Below are positions 1 to 8,935 of a DNA stretch of 64,000 nucleotides, piece after piece; the stretch's first letter is position 1, and each line of letters begins with the position of its first letter. Location: assembly GCA_024178355.1 (NCBI GenBank), contig JAMZNZ010000001.1, positions 186,001 through 250,000 of the forward strand, in the 5' to 3' direction. The notes under the pieces are model-generated. The model searched no databases. It worked only from the letters and a program-made list of their open reading frames with translations, and was not told the DNA's origin. Position numbers and translations under genes: made by a program. Origin of the DNA: Maricaulaceae bacterium EIL42A08 (GTDB taxonomy: Bacteria; Pseudomonadota; Alphaproteobacteria; Caulobacterales; Maricaulaceae).

Positions 1-2
1 AC

Positions 3-617
3 GGAACCGTTCTGCGCGAAGGCGAGAAAATCCGCCGGGTTCTGACCGAGGATGAGGCTCAGGCCATGGCGGCCAGCGCTGCAGAAGAGGCCAAAGCATC
101 CGAAGAAGCTGAAGCAGCGCGCGCGTCAGCCGATGCCCTGCGGCAAGTGAGCGGCAAGCTTCAGGTTCTGCTCGCCCAGCTTCACACTGAGAGCGAAGCC
201 CTACGAGAAGATGCTGCCCGGCTGGCACTTGCCGCTGCTGGAGCGATCGCAGGTAAAGCCCTTGAACAATACGGCACAGAGACGATGGAGGCCTGCATTA
301 AGGAGGCGCTAGGCGACTTGCGCACAGAGCCGCGCATTGCTGTGCGCGTAGCCCCTCAGCTGGCCGATGCCATTGGTGAGCGCCTTTATGAATGGGCGGA
401 AGCGGAAGGCTTTGACGGCGCGGTTGTGGTGCGCGCCGATGATGAAGTTTCCGGCGGTGATTGCGTGCTTGAATGGCGCAGCGGCTCGGTTGAGCGCACC
501 GCGAGCGACATTCAGGCCCATATCAGCGACGTCGTTGAGAGCTGGCTGGCCAATCCGGGTCAGTCCGAATCTCCCGAAACGCCTGACCAGACAAATGACA
601 AAACCCATGCTGCCTAA
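3..617 (+). CDS. fliH: FliH/FlbE-type flagellar export regulator (5' end outside window)
   Basis: The reading frame is open from base 3, so the gene begins upstream of the window; an internal ATG at 66 is not likely to be its start. The visible protein has an Ala/Glu-rich, probably coiled-coil N-terminal part, then a conserved-looking C-terminal half and an acidic tail. This is the layout of FliH, the peripheral stator that restrains and positions the flagellar export ATPase FliI. Sequence similarity alone is weak; the assignment rests mainly on position 15 bp upstream of fliN and then flbD, which matches the Caulobacter order fliF-fliG-flbE-fliN-flbD. It acts on the cytoplasmic face of the flagellar base. 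Confidence 0.72.
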   Translation, partial: GTVLREGEKIRRVLTEDEAQAMAASAAEEAKASEEAEAARASADALRQVSGKLQVLLAQLHTESEALREDAARLALAAAGAIAGKALEQYGTETMEACIKEALGDLRTEPRIAVRVAPQLADAIGERLYEWAEAEGFDGAVVVRADDEVSGGDCVLEWRSGSVERTASDIQAHISDVVESWLANPGQSESPETPDQTNDKTHAA

Positions 618-632
618 GCAAAGGACCGAGCC

Positions 633-1007
633 ATGAGCGAAGATGATCTGAGCCTGCCGGACCTGGGCCAGGACTCGACCCAGATGACCGAAACCGGGAT
701 GCCGTCCGATTCCACCTCCGAAGTGGGACAGCCGCTGATCGATGAGGAGATCCGCACCGCCGTTGATCTTGCACCGGTCTTTGATGTGCCGGTCAACATT
801 TCAGCGGTGCTAGGCAAAGCGCACGTGGATGTGAATTCGCTTTTGCGCCTGACCTCCGGCTCGGTGCTGGAACTCGACCGTAAGATCGGTGAAGCCATTG
901 ATATTTATGTGAACAACCGCCTGGTCGCTCGCGGCGAGGTGGTTGTTGTGGAAGACCGCCTTGGTGTCACCATGACGGAAATCATCAAGGACGGGGATAC
1001 GGGTTAA
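633..1007 (+). CDS. fliN: Flagellar motor switch protein FliN
   Basis: This 124-residue protein ends in a SpoA/FliN domain: LDRKIGEAIDIYVNNRLVAR is the characteristic turn, followed by GEVVVVEDRLGVTMTEI. The first 45 residues are acidic and variable, as is usual. FliN forms the lower part of the cytoplasmic C-ring with FliM, where it takes part in switching the direction of rotation and in docking export cargo. The ATG at 633 is 15 bp after the fliH stop and 32 bp before flbD, so the three are probably one transcript. The length is normal for the family. Confidence 0.93.
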   Translation: MSEDDLSLPDLGQDSTQMTETGMPSDSTSEVGQPLIDEEIRTAVDLAPVFDVPVNISAVLGKAHVDVNSLLRLTSGSVLELDRKIGEAIDIYVNNRLVARGEVVVVEDRLGVTMTEIIKDGDTG

Positions 1008-1039
1008 TCCCCGCCTCGATGAAGCAAAGGACCTGAACG

Positions 1040-2395
1040 ATGCGCGTTCTGATCGTTGGAAGCCTGGGCGGGCAATTGTCCGCCGCCACAAAAATCGCCA
1101 TGGACCGCGGGGCGAAAGTCGCCCACGTGGACACGGTGGAACAAGCGACCGCCTATCTGCGAGCAGGGCGCGGTGCTGATCTGCTCATGGTCGATGTCAG
1201 CCTGGATGTTGGCGCGCTCATTGCCGCGAACGAGCAGGAGCGCATCACCGCTCCAGTTGTCGCCTGCGGTGTAAATGTCCAGCCCCAGGCTGCGGCTGGT
1301 GCCATCAAGGCTGGCGCAAAGGAATTCATCCACCTGCCGCCCGAGCCGGAGCTGATTGCTGCCGTCCTGGCTGCGGTGTCAGACGATGAGCGCCCGCTTG
1401 TGGCTCGTGACCCGGCGATGCTTGAGGTGGTTCAGCTGGCGGAGCGCATCGCCCCAGCTGAAGCCAGCGTCCTCATCACTGGCGAAAGCGGTGTCGGTAA
1501 AGAGGTCATGGCGCGCTTTGTCCACAAAAAGTCCAAGCGAGCAGCGAAGCCCTTTGTGTCGGTCAACTGTGCCGCCATTCCTGAAAATCTCCTGGAATCA
1601 GAGCTCTTCGGTCACGAGAAGGGTGCCTTCACCGGTGCCGTAGCGCGCCGTGTGGGTAAGTTTGAAGAAGCCGATGGCGGCACGCTTCTGCTTGATGAAA
1701 TCAGCGAAATGGATGTGCGCCTGCAGGCCAAGCTGCTGCGCGCGCTACAGGAACGCGAGATTGACCGGGTTGGTGGCACCAAGCCAGTAAAGGTGAATAT
1801 CCGCGTCATCGCCACCTCCAACCGCGATCTGCGCAAGGCGGTCACTGACGGCGTGTTCCGCGAAGACCTGCTCTTCCGCCTGAACGTGGTGAACCTGGCC
1901 GTGCCTGCCCTGCGTGAGCGGCCAGAGGACGCCTTGGCGCTGGCTGATCACTTCCTGAAGAAGTATGCCAAGGCCAATGGCGTTGAATATCGACCGCTGT
2001 CTGATGCGGCCAAGGTTCAGGTCACGTCCCGCGACTGGCCCGGTAACGTACGGGAACTGGAGAACGCCATGCACCGTGCTGTGCTGCTGGGTGCGGGTTC
2101 GGAAATCACGCCTGATGCCATCCGCATGCCAGACGGTCGCCCTCTGTCGGGTGGCGGCTCCATTGCCCAGACTGCACGCACCGCAGCTGACGAGGCCATA
2201 AACCAGGTCGGCAAGACGGTAGCCGAGGTGGAACAGGACCTGATCCTCGACACGCTTGACCACTGCCTGGGCAATCGCACCCATGCCGCGAACATTTTGG
2301 GCATCTCAATCCGCACGCTTCGCAACAAGCTGAAGCTCTATTCGGACTCCGGCGTCTCCATCCCGCAGCCGGGCGAAACCCGGGCGGCAGGGTAG
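1040..2395 (+). CDS. flbD: Sigma-54-dependent flagellar activator FlbD
   Basis: This 451-residue enhancer-binding protein has a receiver-like domain (about 1-115), an AAA+ domain (about 125-360) and a Fis-type helix-turn-helix near the C-terminus (about 400-440). Walker A is GESGVGKE at 148-155, the sigma-54 contact loop GAFTGA lies at 195-200, and Walker B ends LLLDE at 216-220. The receiver domain starts [11 protein letters not shown] and lacks the usual pair of acidic residues after the first strand, so normal aspartate phosphorylation is doubtful. In Caulobacter, FlbD activity is instead coupled to flagellar assembly through FliX, which is not in this window. FlbD activates late flagellar genes and represses the fliF operon. 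Confidence 0.93.
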   Translation: MRVLIVGSLGGQLSAATKIAMDRGAKVAHVDTVEQATAYLRAGRGADLLMVDVSLDVGALIAANEQERITAPVVACGVNVQPQAAAGAIKAGAKEFIHLPPEPELIAAVLAAVSDDERPLVARDPAMLEVVQLAERIAPAEASVLITGESGVGKEVMARFVHKKSKRAAKPFVSVNCAAIPENLLESELFGHEKGAFTGAVARRVGKFEEADGGTLLLDEISEMDVRLQAKLLRALQEREIDRVGGTKPVKVNIRVIATSNRDLRKAVTDGVFREDLLFRLNVVNLAVPALRERPEDALALADHFLKKYAKANGVEYRPLSDAAKVQVTSRDWPGNVRELENAMHRAVLLGAGSEITPDAIRMPDGRPLSGGGSIAQTARTAADEAINQVGKTVAEVEQDLILDTLDHCLGNRTHAANILGISIRTLRNKLKLYSDSGVSIPQPGETRAAG

Positions 2396-2414
2396 TGAGC
2401 TGGCGGCTTTATAG

Positions 2415-2540
2415 TTTTCTTCCCCCGTTTGCGGGGGAGGCGTCAGCGCAGCTGACGGAGGAGGGACTGCGACGCATCAGCTTTGCACTCGCCCCCTCCA
2501 CCACATCTTGGTCCCCCTCCCCCGCTTCGCAGGGAAGGAA
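2415..2540 (+). repeat. REP-like palindromic sequences between flbD and flhA
   Basis: The gap between flbD and flhA holds a chain of short palindromes. CCCCCGTTTGCGGGGG lies near 2422-2437, GTCAGCGCAGCTGAC near 2441-2455, and a degenerate second copy of a CCCTCC...CCCCCGC-TTCG-GC type runs from about 2490 to 2535. From memory, very similar GC-rich palindromic units are scattered between genes in many alphaproteobacterial genomes. They could stabilise or attenuate the flbD-flhA transcript. The copy number in this genome cannot be seen from one window. Confidence 0.55.
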
Positions 2541-2566
2541 AACACACTCTAGTTCAGGCGAGCCCC

Positions 2567-4684
2567 ATGGCTGACGCTCCCGCCTCCTCCAGCGCCTCCG
2601 GCTATACGCTTGGGACCTTTGCCCAGCGCCTCATGCGTGGCGATATCGCCATGGGCATTGGCGTCCTGCTTTTGCTGGTGATGCTGCTTCTTCCGATGCC
2701 GAAGGTCCTGCTGGACCTGGCCCTCGCGGTGTCGATCTGTTTCTCCGTCCTTATCCTGATGACGGCGCTGTTCATCCGCACGCCGCTGGAATTTACCGCT
2801 TTCCCGGCGATCCTGCTGGTGGCGACCATGCTCAGGCTGGGCCTGAACGTCGCTTCCACGCGCCTGATCCTGTCTGAAGGCTCTACGGGCACAGAGGCCG
2901 CCGGTGACATCATTGAGGCCTTCGGCAATTTCGTGATGCAGGGCAATTTCGTCATCGGCATCATCGTCTTTATCATCCTGGTGATCGTTAACTTTGTTGT
3001 TATCACCAAGGGTTCAGGCCGCATCGCCGAGGTTGCCGCCCGCTTCACCCTGGACGCCATGCCAGGCAAGCAGATGGCCATTGACGCGGACCTGTCCTCC
3101 GGCCTGATCACAGAAGAAGAAGCCCGCAAGCGCCGAAAGGACCTGGAAGACCAGTCGAACTTCTTCGGGGCCATGGATGGTGCCAGCAAGTTTGTGCGCG
3201 GCGACGCCATTGCCGGCATCCTGATCACCTCCATCAACCTGATTGGCGGGATGATCATCGGCGTGGCGCAGTCCAACATGGCATTCGGCGATGCCGCCAG
3301 CACATATTCCACGCTGACCATCGGTGATGGCCTTGTCAGCCAGATCCCCGCTCTGATTGTGTCGCTCGCGGCCGGTTTGCTGGTGTCCAAGGCCGGGGTC
3401 GAGGGTGAGGCCGACAAAGCCGTCTTTGGCCAGCTGTCCGCCAACCCGGTAGCCATGGGCATGGTTGGCGGTACCGCTATTGCCGTTGGCTTGCTGCCCG
3501 GCATGCCACTGCTGCCCTTCCTGCTGCTGGGCGGGGGAGCCGGCGCTATCGCCTGGTTCTCTGTGCAAAAACGCGAGAAGGCTTCAATCCAGGAGGTGGA
3601 AGACGCCGTAGCCGCTGAAGCAGAAGCGAGCAGTGAGGCCGCGCAGGCCGATGCCCCAATTGAAGACACGCTTCATATCGACGAGCTGAAGATCGAGCTG
3701 GGCTATCAGCTTCTGCCGCTCATCAACGATCTGGAAGGCCGCCGCCTGACCGATCAGATCAAGGCGCTACGCCGCAACCTCGCTCAGGAAACCGGCTTCG
3801 TTCTGCCGAGCGTGCGCATCGTCGACAACATGCAGATGGCAGGCGAAAACTACGCCATCAAGGTCAAGGAAATGGATGCAGGCGACGGCATCCTGAAGCC
3901 GAGCCATATCCTGGCCATGGACCCGACCGGCGCGCAGGTGGAACTCCCCGGCGAGCATGTGAAGGAGCCCGCCTTCGGCCTGCCTGCCACCTGGATTGAG
4001 GAAGGCCTGCGCGAAGAGGCGACTTTCCGTGGCTACACGCTCGTCGACCCGGCTGCGGTGCTGGTCACCCACCTCACCGAAATCCTGCGGGAGAACATGG
4101 CCGACCTGCTGTCCTACTCGGAGACCGAAAAGCTTCTGAACGGCCTGCCGGATGAGCACAAGAAGCTGCTGGATGACATAACGCCGAACCAGGTGACACG
4201 TGCGGGTATCCAGCGTGTGCTGCAAAACCTCTTGAAGGAGCGCGTCTCGATCCGCGATCTGCCCGCGATCATTGAAGGTATCGCTGAAGCCTCTGGCGCA
4301 ACGCAGAATCTGGACGCCATCACCGAGCATGTTCGCACCCGGCTGTCGCGCCAGATCTGCTACGCCAACCGCGGCCCGGACGGCGTGCTTCCCGTGCTGT
4401 CGCTGTCACCGCAGTGGGAGCAGACCTTTGCTGAAGCCCTGATGGGTGAAGGTGAACGCCGCCAGCTGGCGCTTGCTCCCACCAAGCTGCGCGACTTTGT
4501 GGCGCTGGTTCGCGACGGCTTTGACCGCGCCGGTCAGGCCGGTGACGTGCCTGTCCTCTTAACAAGCCCGCAGATTCGCCCTTACGTTCGGTCACTGGCG
4601 GAGCGATTCCGTCCCCAGACCACGGTGATCAGTCAAAACGAGATTCACCCCAGCGCCCGACTGAAAACGGTCGGTCAGATCTAG
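2567..4684 (+). CDS. flhA: Flagellar export membrane protein FlhA
   Basis: This 705-residue protein has about eight membrane helices in the first 350 residues and a large soluble C-terminal domain that forms the cytoplasmic ring binding export chaperones. The FHIPEP-family signature is clear (RLGLNVASTRLILSEG near residue 100, then FGNFVMQGNFVIG). The ATG at 2567 (MADAPASSSASGY) is preferred over an in-frame start at 2483, because the latter would encode the REP-like palindromes and a low-complexity proline-rich leader. FlhA is the core of the flagellar type III export gate, in the inner membrane at the base of the flagellum. flhF follows 9 bp later. Confidence 0.95.
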   Translation: MADAPASSSASGYTLGTFAQRLMRGDIAMGIGVLLLLVMLLLPMPKVLLDLALAVSICFSVLILMTALFIRTPLEFTAFPAILLVATMLRLGLNVASTRLILSEGSTGTEAAGDIIEAFGNFVMQGNFVIGIIVFIILVIVNFVVITKGSGRIAEVAARFTLDAMPGKQMAIDADLSSGLITEEEARKRRKDLEDQSNFFGAMDGASKFVRGDAIAGILITSINLIGGMIIGVAQSNMAFGDAASTYSTLTIGDGLVSQIPALIVSLAAGLLVSKAGVEGEADKAVFGQLSANPVAMGMVGGTAIAVGLLPGMPLLPFLLLGGGAGAIAWFSVQKREKASIQEVEDAVAAEAEASSEAAQADAPIEDTLHIDELKIELGYQLLPLINDLEGRRLTDQIKALRRNLAQETGFVLPSVRIVDNMQMAGENYAIKVKEMDAGDGILKPSHILAMDPTGAQVELPGEHVKEPAFGLPATWIEEGLREEATFRGYTLVDPAAVLVTHLTEILRENMADLLSYSETEKLLNGLPDEHKKLLDDITPNQVTRAGIQRVLQNLLKERVSIRDLPAIIEGIAEASGATQNLDAITEHVRTRLSRQICYANRGPDGVLPVLSLSPQWEQTFAEALMGEGERRQLALAPTKLRDFVALVRDGFDRAGQAGDVPVLLTSPQIRPYVRSLAERFRPQTTVISQNEIHPSARLKTVGQI

Positions 4685-4693
4685 AGTTAAGCC

Positions 4694-5677
4694 ATGCGCC
4701 TGCGCACGTTTTCCGGTCAGTCCCTCTCCAGTGTGATGGCTGACGTGCGCCGTGAGCTGGGGCCTGATGCGGTGATTATCACCACATCCGATGCGCCCGG
4801 TGGCGGGGTTGAGGTACGGGCCGCCGCCGAGCGTGGAGCCATTGCGCCGTCCACCGAAACAACCACGACCGCGCTGGAGCGCCGGGATCGCGCGCGCCAG
4901 AAGCAGCGCGGCGACAATGCCGACGGCATAAACCGGATTGCTCGCGCTCTGTGCTGGCACGAGATTTCTGAAAAGGCGGCCGAAAAGCTGATCGAAGCGG
5001 CGGTCAATCTGGAAGACGGGGAAGCTACGGCCACCCTGGCCCGCGCGCTAGACCAGCGTTACGGCGTCCACCCGGTGGAAGCTGATCCTGGTCGCCCTGT
5101 CCTGCTGGCTGGTGCCCCGGGCTCGGGCAAGTCCTCAGCCATGGCCAAGCTCGCGGCACGCGCTGTTCAACAGGGCGCAGCCCCGGTCATGATCAGCGCC
5201 GACATGCGTGCTGGTGCGGCTGAACAAATGCGCGCCTATGCCAAAGCGCTCAATCTGGACTTTGAGGCCGTGAATGGCCCGCGGGAGCTTGAAAGCGTTC
5301 TGTCGCGTCTGCCAGCCGGGCCGGTTCTGATCGACAGCCCGGGCATCAACCCGTTTGAGCTGGATGATCTTGATGATCTTAGCGATCTGGCGAACGCCGC
5401 AGATGCTGAAATAATCGCCGTGTGCGATGCGGGCGCGACTGCCGGCGATGCGGAAGACGCCGCCGCGCTTATCGCCTCCATTGGAGCCGGGCGAGCCATC
5501 ATCACCAAGCTGGACGCCGCACGCCGTCGTGGCGCGCTGATTTCAATTGGTGAAGCGGGCCTTGCCTATGCCCACATCTCCGCCTCGCCGTTTATTGGCG
5601 CAGGCCTCGCTCCGGCAACCGCGCTGCGCATTGCGCGCGCTCTTCTTGAAGACGACAGCTGGGAGGACGGCCTATGA
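4694..5677 (+). CDS. flhF: FlhF-like SRP-type GTPase
   Basis: This 327-residue protein begins MRLRTFSGQSLSSVM, the N-terminal pattern of FlhF. After a variable basic linker comes an SRP-type G domain with a P-loop GAPGSGKSS (140-148), a DSPG element (214-217) and TKLDAARRRGALIS (from 271). The P-loop and the DSPG element differ from the usual GPTGVGKTT and DTAG, so GTP hydrolysis may be altered. FlhF helps choose the pole where the flagellum is built. The gene starts 9 bp after flhA and overlaps the MinD-like gene by 4 bp, the usual FlhF-FlhG pairing. Confidence 0.85.
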   Translation: MRLRTFSGQSLSSVMADVRRELGPDAVIITTSDAPGGGVEVRAAAERGAIAPSTETTTTALERRDRARQKQRGDNADGINRIARALCWHEISEKAAEKLIEAAVNLEDGEATATLARALDQRYGVHPVEADPGRPVLLAGAPGSGKSSAMAKLAARAVQQGAAPVMISADMRAGAAEQMRAYAKALNLDFEAVNGPRELESVLSRLPAGPVLIDSPGINPFELDDLDDLSDLANAADAEIIAVCDAGATAGDAEDAAALIASIGAGRAIITKLDAARRRGALISIGEAGLAYAHISASPFIGAGLAPATALRIARALLEDDSWEDGL

Positions 5678-6480
5678 GCCTGTCTCCGCATAGTGACGAC
5701 ACCCACCGGCTGGCCGGTCCCTTGCTGGCAATCGCGTCAGGCAAAGGCGGCGTTGGCAAGACCGCGCTGACGCTGGCGCTCGCCAACGCCTTCTCCCGTC
5801 GAAAAGCCCGCACGCTAGTCGTCGATGCCGACCTGGGCATGGCCAATATCGACGTTCAGCTGGGTCTGAATCCGCGCGGTGACCTATCCAGTATCGTTGC
5901 TGGACACCTGACTCTAGAAGAAGCCGTCACCCCGGCCGCGGGTGGTGCCGACAAATCTGGCGGCTTTGATGTGCTGGCGGGTGCCTCAGGATCCGGCGCC
6001 CTGGCGGGCCTTGATAGCAATGCTGTAAGTCGGCTCGCCGGCGGCATTACCGCAGCCTCGCTGACCTATGACCGCACGCTGATCGACCTGGCCGCAGGTG
6101 CTGAGCGCTCCACGATCCGCCTGGCCGCAGCCGCCGACGACGTGCTGATCGTCATCAATGACGAGCCAACCTCGCTGACCGACGCCTACGCCTTTATCAA
6201 GATGCTGCGCATGCGCGATGAAGGCGCTTCGCCCTTTGTGGTCGTCAATAACGCCCCGAGCGCCGCGGCGGCCCGCGACGCCTATGCGACTCTGGCCCAC
6301 ACATGCCAGAGCTTTTTGGGCTTCACGCCGCCGCTGGCCGCAATTGTACGACGCGACCCGGATATTCCGGACGCAATCCGCGCACAGAAGCCGCTGGCGG
6401 TGCGCCACCCGGACTCCAAAGCTGTGCAGGACATTTCAGGCCTCGCTCGCGCCTTGGAACGGGGCGTGGAAACGGTATAG
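5674..6480 (+). CDS. flhG: MinD/ParA-family ATPase, FlhG/FleN type
   Basis: The 268-residue protein has a deviant Walker A, SGKGGVGKT (about 22-30), followed by VVDADLGMANIDVQLGLNP, the MinD/FleN signature. There is no obvious C-terminal amphipathic helix of the MinD kind. FleN/FlhG proteins limit flagellar number by acting on FlhF and on the flagellar activator. The ATGA overlap with flhF suggests translational coupling. In species where MipZ or MinD is also present the roles differ; the flagellar role here is inferred from position. Confidence 0.82.
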   Translation: MSLSPHSDDTHRLAGPLLAIASGKGGVGKTALTLALANAFSRRKARTLVVDADLGMANIDVQLGLNPRGDLSSIVAGHLTLEEAVTPAAGGADKSGGFDVLAGASGSGALAGLDSNAVSRLAGGITAASLTYDRTLIDLAAGAERSTIRLAAAADDVLIVINDEPTSLTDAYAFIKMLRMRDEGASPFVVVNNAPSAAAARDAYATLAHTCQSFLGFTPPLAAIVRRDPDIPDAIRAQKPLAVRHPDSKAVQDISGLARALERGVETV

Positions 6481-6547
6481 ATTGCGTCAACGCCATTGAG
6501 GGGTTGATGGCGATTTCGATGCTTGAAGCGGCATCAAGGGGGCAGGC

Positions 6548-6874
6548 ATGGGCCAGAGCGGGATCGATCTACTATTTAGTGGTTTCACCTTTTTTGAGGT
6601 GCTGCTGATACTCGCAGCATCTCTCGTGGCCGCCCTGGCGATGCGCAAATGGCGTCATCTGACCGGTGCCGTATTTATCGCTTACGGAGCCGACGTTGCG
6701 GTGCGGCTTGTCATGGAGTTGGCCTCAGCCGGAGACCTGCCCTTCAACTTCGCGCTCGATTTGGCTTTCGCCCGCCTTGATATGCACGGCCTGGCCGCCA
6801 CTGCACGGCCCTTCCTTTACTTTGGGCTGATCGCACTCCTGTTCGGGCTGAAGCACCGGTACGGCGCAAAATAG
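6548..6874 (+). CDS. Small predicted membrane protein, function unknown
   Basis: This 108-residue protein of no recognised family has about three hydrophobic segments (roughly 10-28, 38-58 and 85-103) and a short basic C-terminus. It starts at an ATG 67 bp downstream of the flhG-like gene and on the same strand, so it could be co-transcribed with the flagellar genes, but nothing in the sequence ties it to motility. The 6481-6547 gap contains a weak CGCCAT/ATGGCG hairpin without a T-run. It ends 6 bp from the convergent ArsC-like gene. Confidence 0.6.
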   Translation: MGQSGIDLLFSGFTFFEVLLILAASLVAALAMRKWRHLTGAVFIAYGADVAVRLVMELASAGDLPFNFALDLAFARLDMHGLAATARPFLYFGLIALLFGLKHRYGAK

Positions 6875-6880
6875 GCGACG

Positions 6881-7222
6881 CTATAAAAGCGCCTCCTGCA
6901 CCGGCATGGTCCAGCCGACATGGACGGTGCCACCTGCCTCAATCACCGGGCGCTTGATCAGCGTCGGGTTCTCGCTCAACAGCCCCAAAGCATCTGACTT
7001 GGCACGCGCTCTCTGCGCCTCATCCAGCCCACGCCAGGTGGTCGAGCGGGTGTTGGTCAACGCCTCTGCGCCCACCGCATCAAGCCAGCCTGGAAGCTTG
7101 GCCTTCAGATCAGCGTCCGCACGGATATCGACAAAGCTGACAGACTTGCCTGCCCCCTCCAGCGCCTTGATCGCCTTCTTGCACGTGTCGCAATTCTTCA
7201 GGCCAAAGAGCGTGATCGTCAT
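6881..7222 (-). CDS. ArsC/Spx-family thioredoxin-fold protein (YffB-like)
   Basis: This 113-residue protein has a thioredoxin fold. It begins TITLFGLKNCDTCKKAI, with a CxxC pair at Cys11 and Cys14, and carries the PTLIKRPVIE segment typical of the ArsC-like YffB group. True arsenate reductase is possible but no ars genes are nearby, so a thiol-reductase role is more likely. Its ATG overlaps the stop of the upstream MAPEG gene by 4 bp, so the two are probably translated together. Confidence 0.85.
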   Translation of the reverse strand: MTITLFGLKNCDTCKKAIKALEGAGKSVSFVDIRADADLKAKLPGWLDAVGAEALTNTRSTTWRGLDEAQRARAKSDALGLLSENPTLIKRPVIEAGGTVHVGWTMPVQEALL

Positions 7223-7638
7223 GGGTTGATGAGCCTCATCACATTGGCGACCGCCATCACGATCAGCGTGATAGAGCTCAGGCTGAACAGAACGAAACGC
7301 ACTGGCACGAAGTTGACCGTCGCCTGGAAGATCGAGTGCGCCACACGAAGGATGACATAGGCCCAGGCGGCCGCCACCATCACTTCATTCACAACACCAG
7401 AAATGTGGCTGTATACGCAAAGCGCATAGAAAATTACCGGCTGTTCGTGAAGGTGGTTATAATTGTCCGCGATCTGACGCACGCCCAACGGCAACACATC
7501 CAGATCGCCCTTCTGCTTGATCTTTGCGGGATCAAGCCCCGCCTTCTGCATGGCCGGAATGCGCGTGGCGTACATCCACAGCCACATCACCAGGCTCCAG
7601 CAGGCCAGCGCCAGCACCGGCGTCATCATTGAAAGCAT
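7219..7638 (-). CDS. MAPEG-family membrane protein
   Basis: This 139-residue protein has four predicted membrane helices; HISGVVNEVMVAAAWAYVIL followed by RVAHS matches the MAPEG fold, whose members include glutathione transferases and leukotriene synthases. The ATG at 7638 is chosen because GGAGGAG stands 8 bp upstream; longer readings add an arginine-rich stretch with no such site. It is coupled by a 4-bp overlap to the thioredoxin-fold gene downstream. Substrate unknown. Confidence 0.82.
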   Translation of the reverse strand: MLSMMTPVLALACWSLVMWLWMYATRIPAMQKAGLDPAKIKQKGDLDVLPLGVRQIADNYNHLHEQPVIFYALCVYSHISGVVNEVMVAAAWAYVILRVAHSIFQATVNFVPVRFVLFSLSSITLIVMAVANVMRLINP

Positions 7639-7720
7639 AACTAAACTCCTCCCCGTGGCGCGGTTTCGCGCCGATAGGGGAGTTATGAGCGAGTCGTAGG
7701 TTAGTGGAAAGGTGCCGCCC

Positions 7721-8863
7721 CTACTCGGCCGCCTGTTCCGCCGCCTCACGTTCCGCTTTCATCTTGGCGGCCTTGTCCTCGACCGCTTCGACGATGCGTT
7801 CGACCATTTCTTCGTTGGAGACTTTTCCGGAGATAGCCCCGGCGTGATAAAGCATGCCGCTGCCCTTGCCGCCGCCGGTGAAGCCGAGATCGGTATACAT
7901 CGCCTCGCCGGGGCCGTTCACGACGCAGCCGATGATGGACAGGGAGATGGGTTCCTGGATGTGCTCCAGGCGCTCTTCCAGCGTCTCCACAGTTTTGATG
8001 ACGTTAAAGCCCTGTCGCGCGCAACTGGGACAGGCGATGATGTTTACGCCACGCGTGCGCAGGCCCAGAGATTTCAGGATGTCGTAGCCGACCTTGATCT
8101 CTTCCACCGGGTCAGCGCTCAAGCTCACGCGAATGGTGTCGCCAATCCCCGCCCACAGCAGCGAGCCCATGCCGATGGAGGATTTTACCCCGCCGGTACG
8201 CAAGCCGCCCGCTTCGGTGACGCCCAGATGGAGCGGCGCGTCAGTAGCCTCTGCCAGCTGCTGGTAGGCGGCAACGGTCAGGAAGATGTCCGAGGCCTTC
8301 ACCGAGATCTTGTAGTTCTGAAAATCAAGGTCTTCGAGGATGCGCGCATGATCAAGCGCGCTTTCCACCATCGCGTCGGGGCAGGGCTCGCCATATTTTT
8401 CAAGCAGATGCTTTTCAAGCGAGCCTGCGTTAACGCCAATGCGGATCGCGCAGCCATGATCGCGGGCCGCCGAAACCACGTCCTTGACCCGGTCCATCGA
8501 GCCGATATTGCCCGGATTGATCCGTAGGCAGGCCGCGCCCGCCTTGGCCGCTTCAATACCGCGCTTGTAGTGAAAGTGGATGTCCGCGACCAGCGGCACC
8601 TTGGCTTCATCGGCGATGGTCTTGAAGGCTGCGGTAGAGTCTTCGTCCGGGCAGGAAACGCGCACGATATCTGCGCCTACTTCTTCTAGACGGCGAATCT
8701 GATTGATCGTCGCGTTGGCGTCCGGTGTTGGCGTGTTGGTCATGGACTGCACAGAGATCGGCGCATCCCCGCCGACCGCCACATTGCCCACCATAATCTG
8801 ACGCGAGGTGCGGCGATCGATCATTCGCCAGGGGCGCACCGTGGTATGGGCTTCAACAGACAT
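7721..8863 (-). CDS. ispG: 4-hydroxy-3-methylbut-2-enyl-diphosphate synthase IspG
   Basis: IspG (GcpE), 380 residues, converts MEcPP to HMBPP in the penultimate step of the non-mevalonate isoprenoid pathway, using a 4Fe-4S cluster. The protein begins with a variable 15 residues, then [20 protein letters not shown] and [10 protein letters not shown], and its cluster cysteines are in CPSCARQGF and [10 protein letters not shown]. The N-terminal TIM-barrel half carries the usual conserved runs. The RodZ-like gene lies 73 bp upstream on the same strand, the same neighbour order (rodZ-ispG) as in enterobacteria. Confidence 0.97.
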   Translation of the reverse strand: MSVEAHTTVRPWRMIDRRTSRQIMVGNVAVGGDAPISVQSMTNTPTPDANATINQIRRLEEVGADIVRVSCPDEDSTAAFKTIADEAKVPLVADIHFHYKRGIEAAKAGAACLRINPGNIGSMDRVKDVVSAARDHGCAIRIGVNAGSLEKHLLEKYGEPCPDAMVESALDHARILEDLDFQNYKISVKASDIFLTVAAYQQLAEATDAPLHLGVTEAGGLRTGGVKSSIGMGSLLWAGIGDTIRVSLSADPVEEIKVGYDILKSLGLRTRGVNIIACPSCARQGFNVIKTVETLEERLEHIQEPISLSIIGCVVNGPGEAMYTDLGFTGGGKGSGMLYHAGAISGKVSNEEMVERIVEAVEDKAAKMKAEREAAEQAAE

Positions 8864-8935
8864 GGCGTGACCTCTCGCAGATCGCTCAGCTAATCGGCTG
8901 TAAGGTATAAGCTGTTATTGGACGTCGCGCGAGCC

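Noticed and set aside
6484-6520. Terminator after the flagellar cluster
   Set aside because: CGCCAT/ATGGCG can pair across a 10-base loop, but the stem is short and no T-run follows.
7712-8527. 271-codon open frame on the plus strand
   Set aside because: It is antisense to ispG, whose motifs are complete; the composition of the translated product follows from the GC-rich third positions of ispG.
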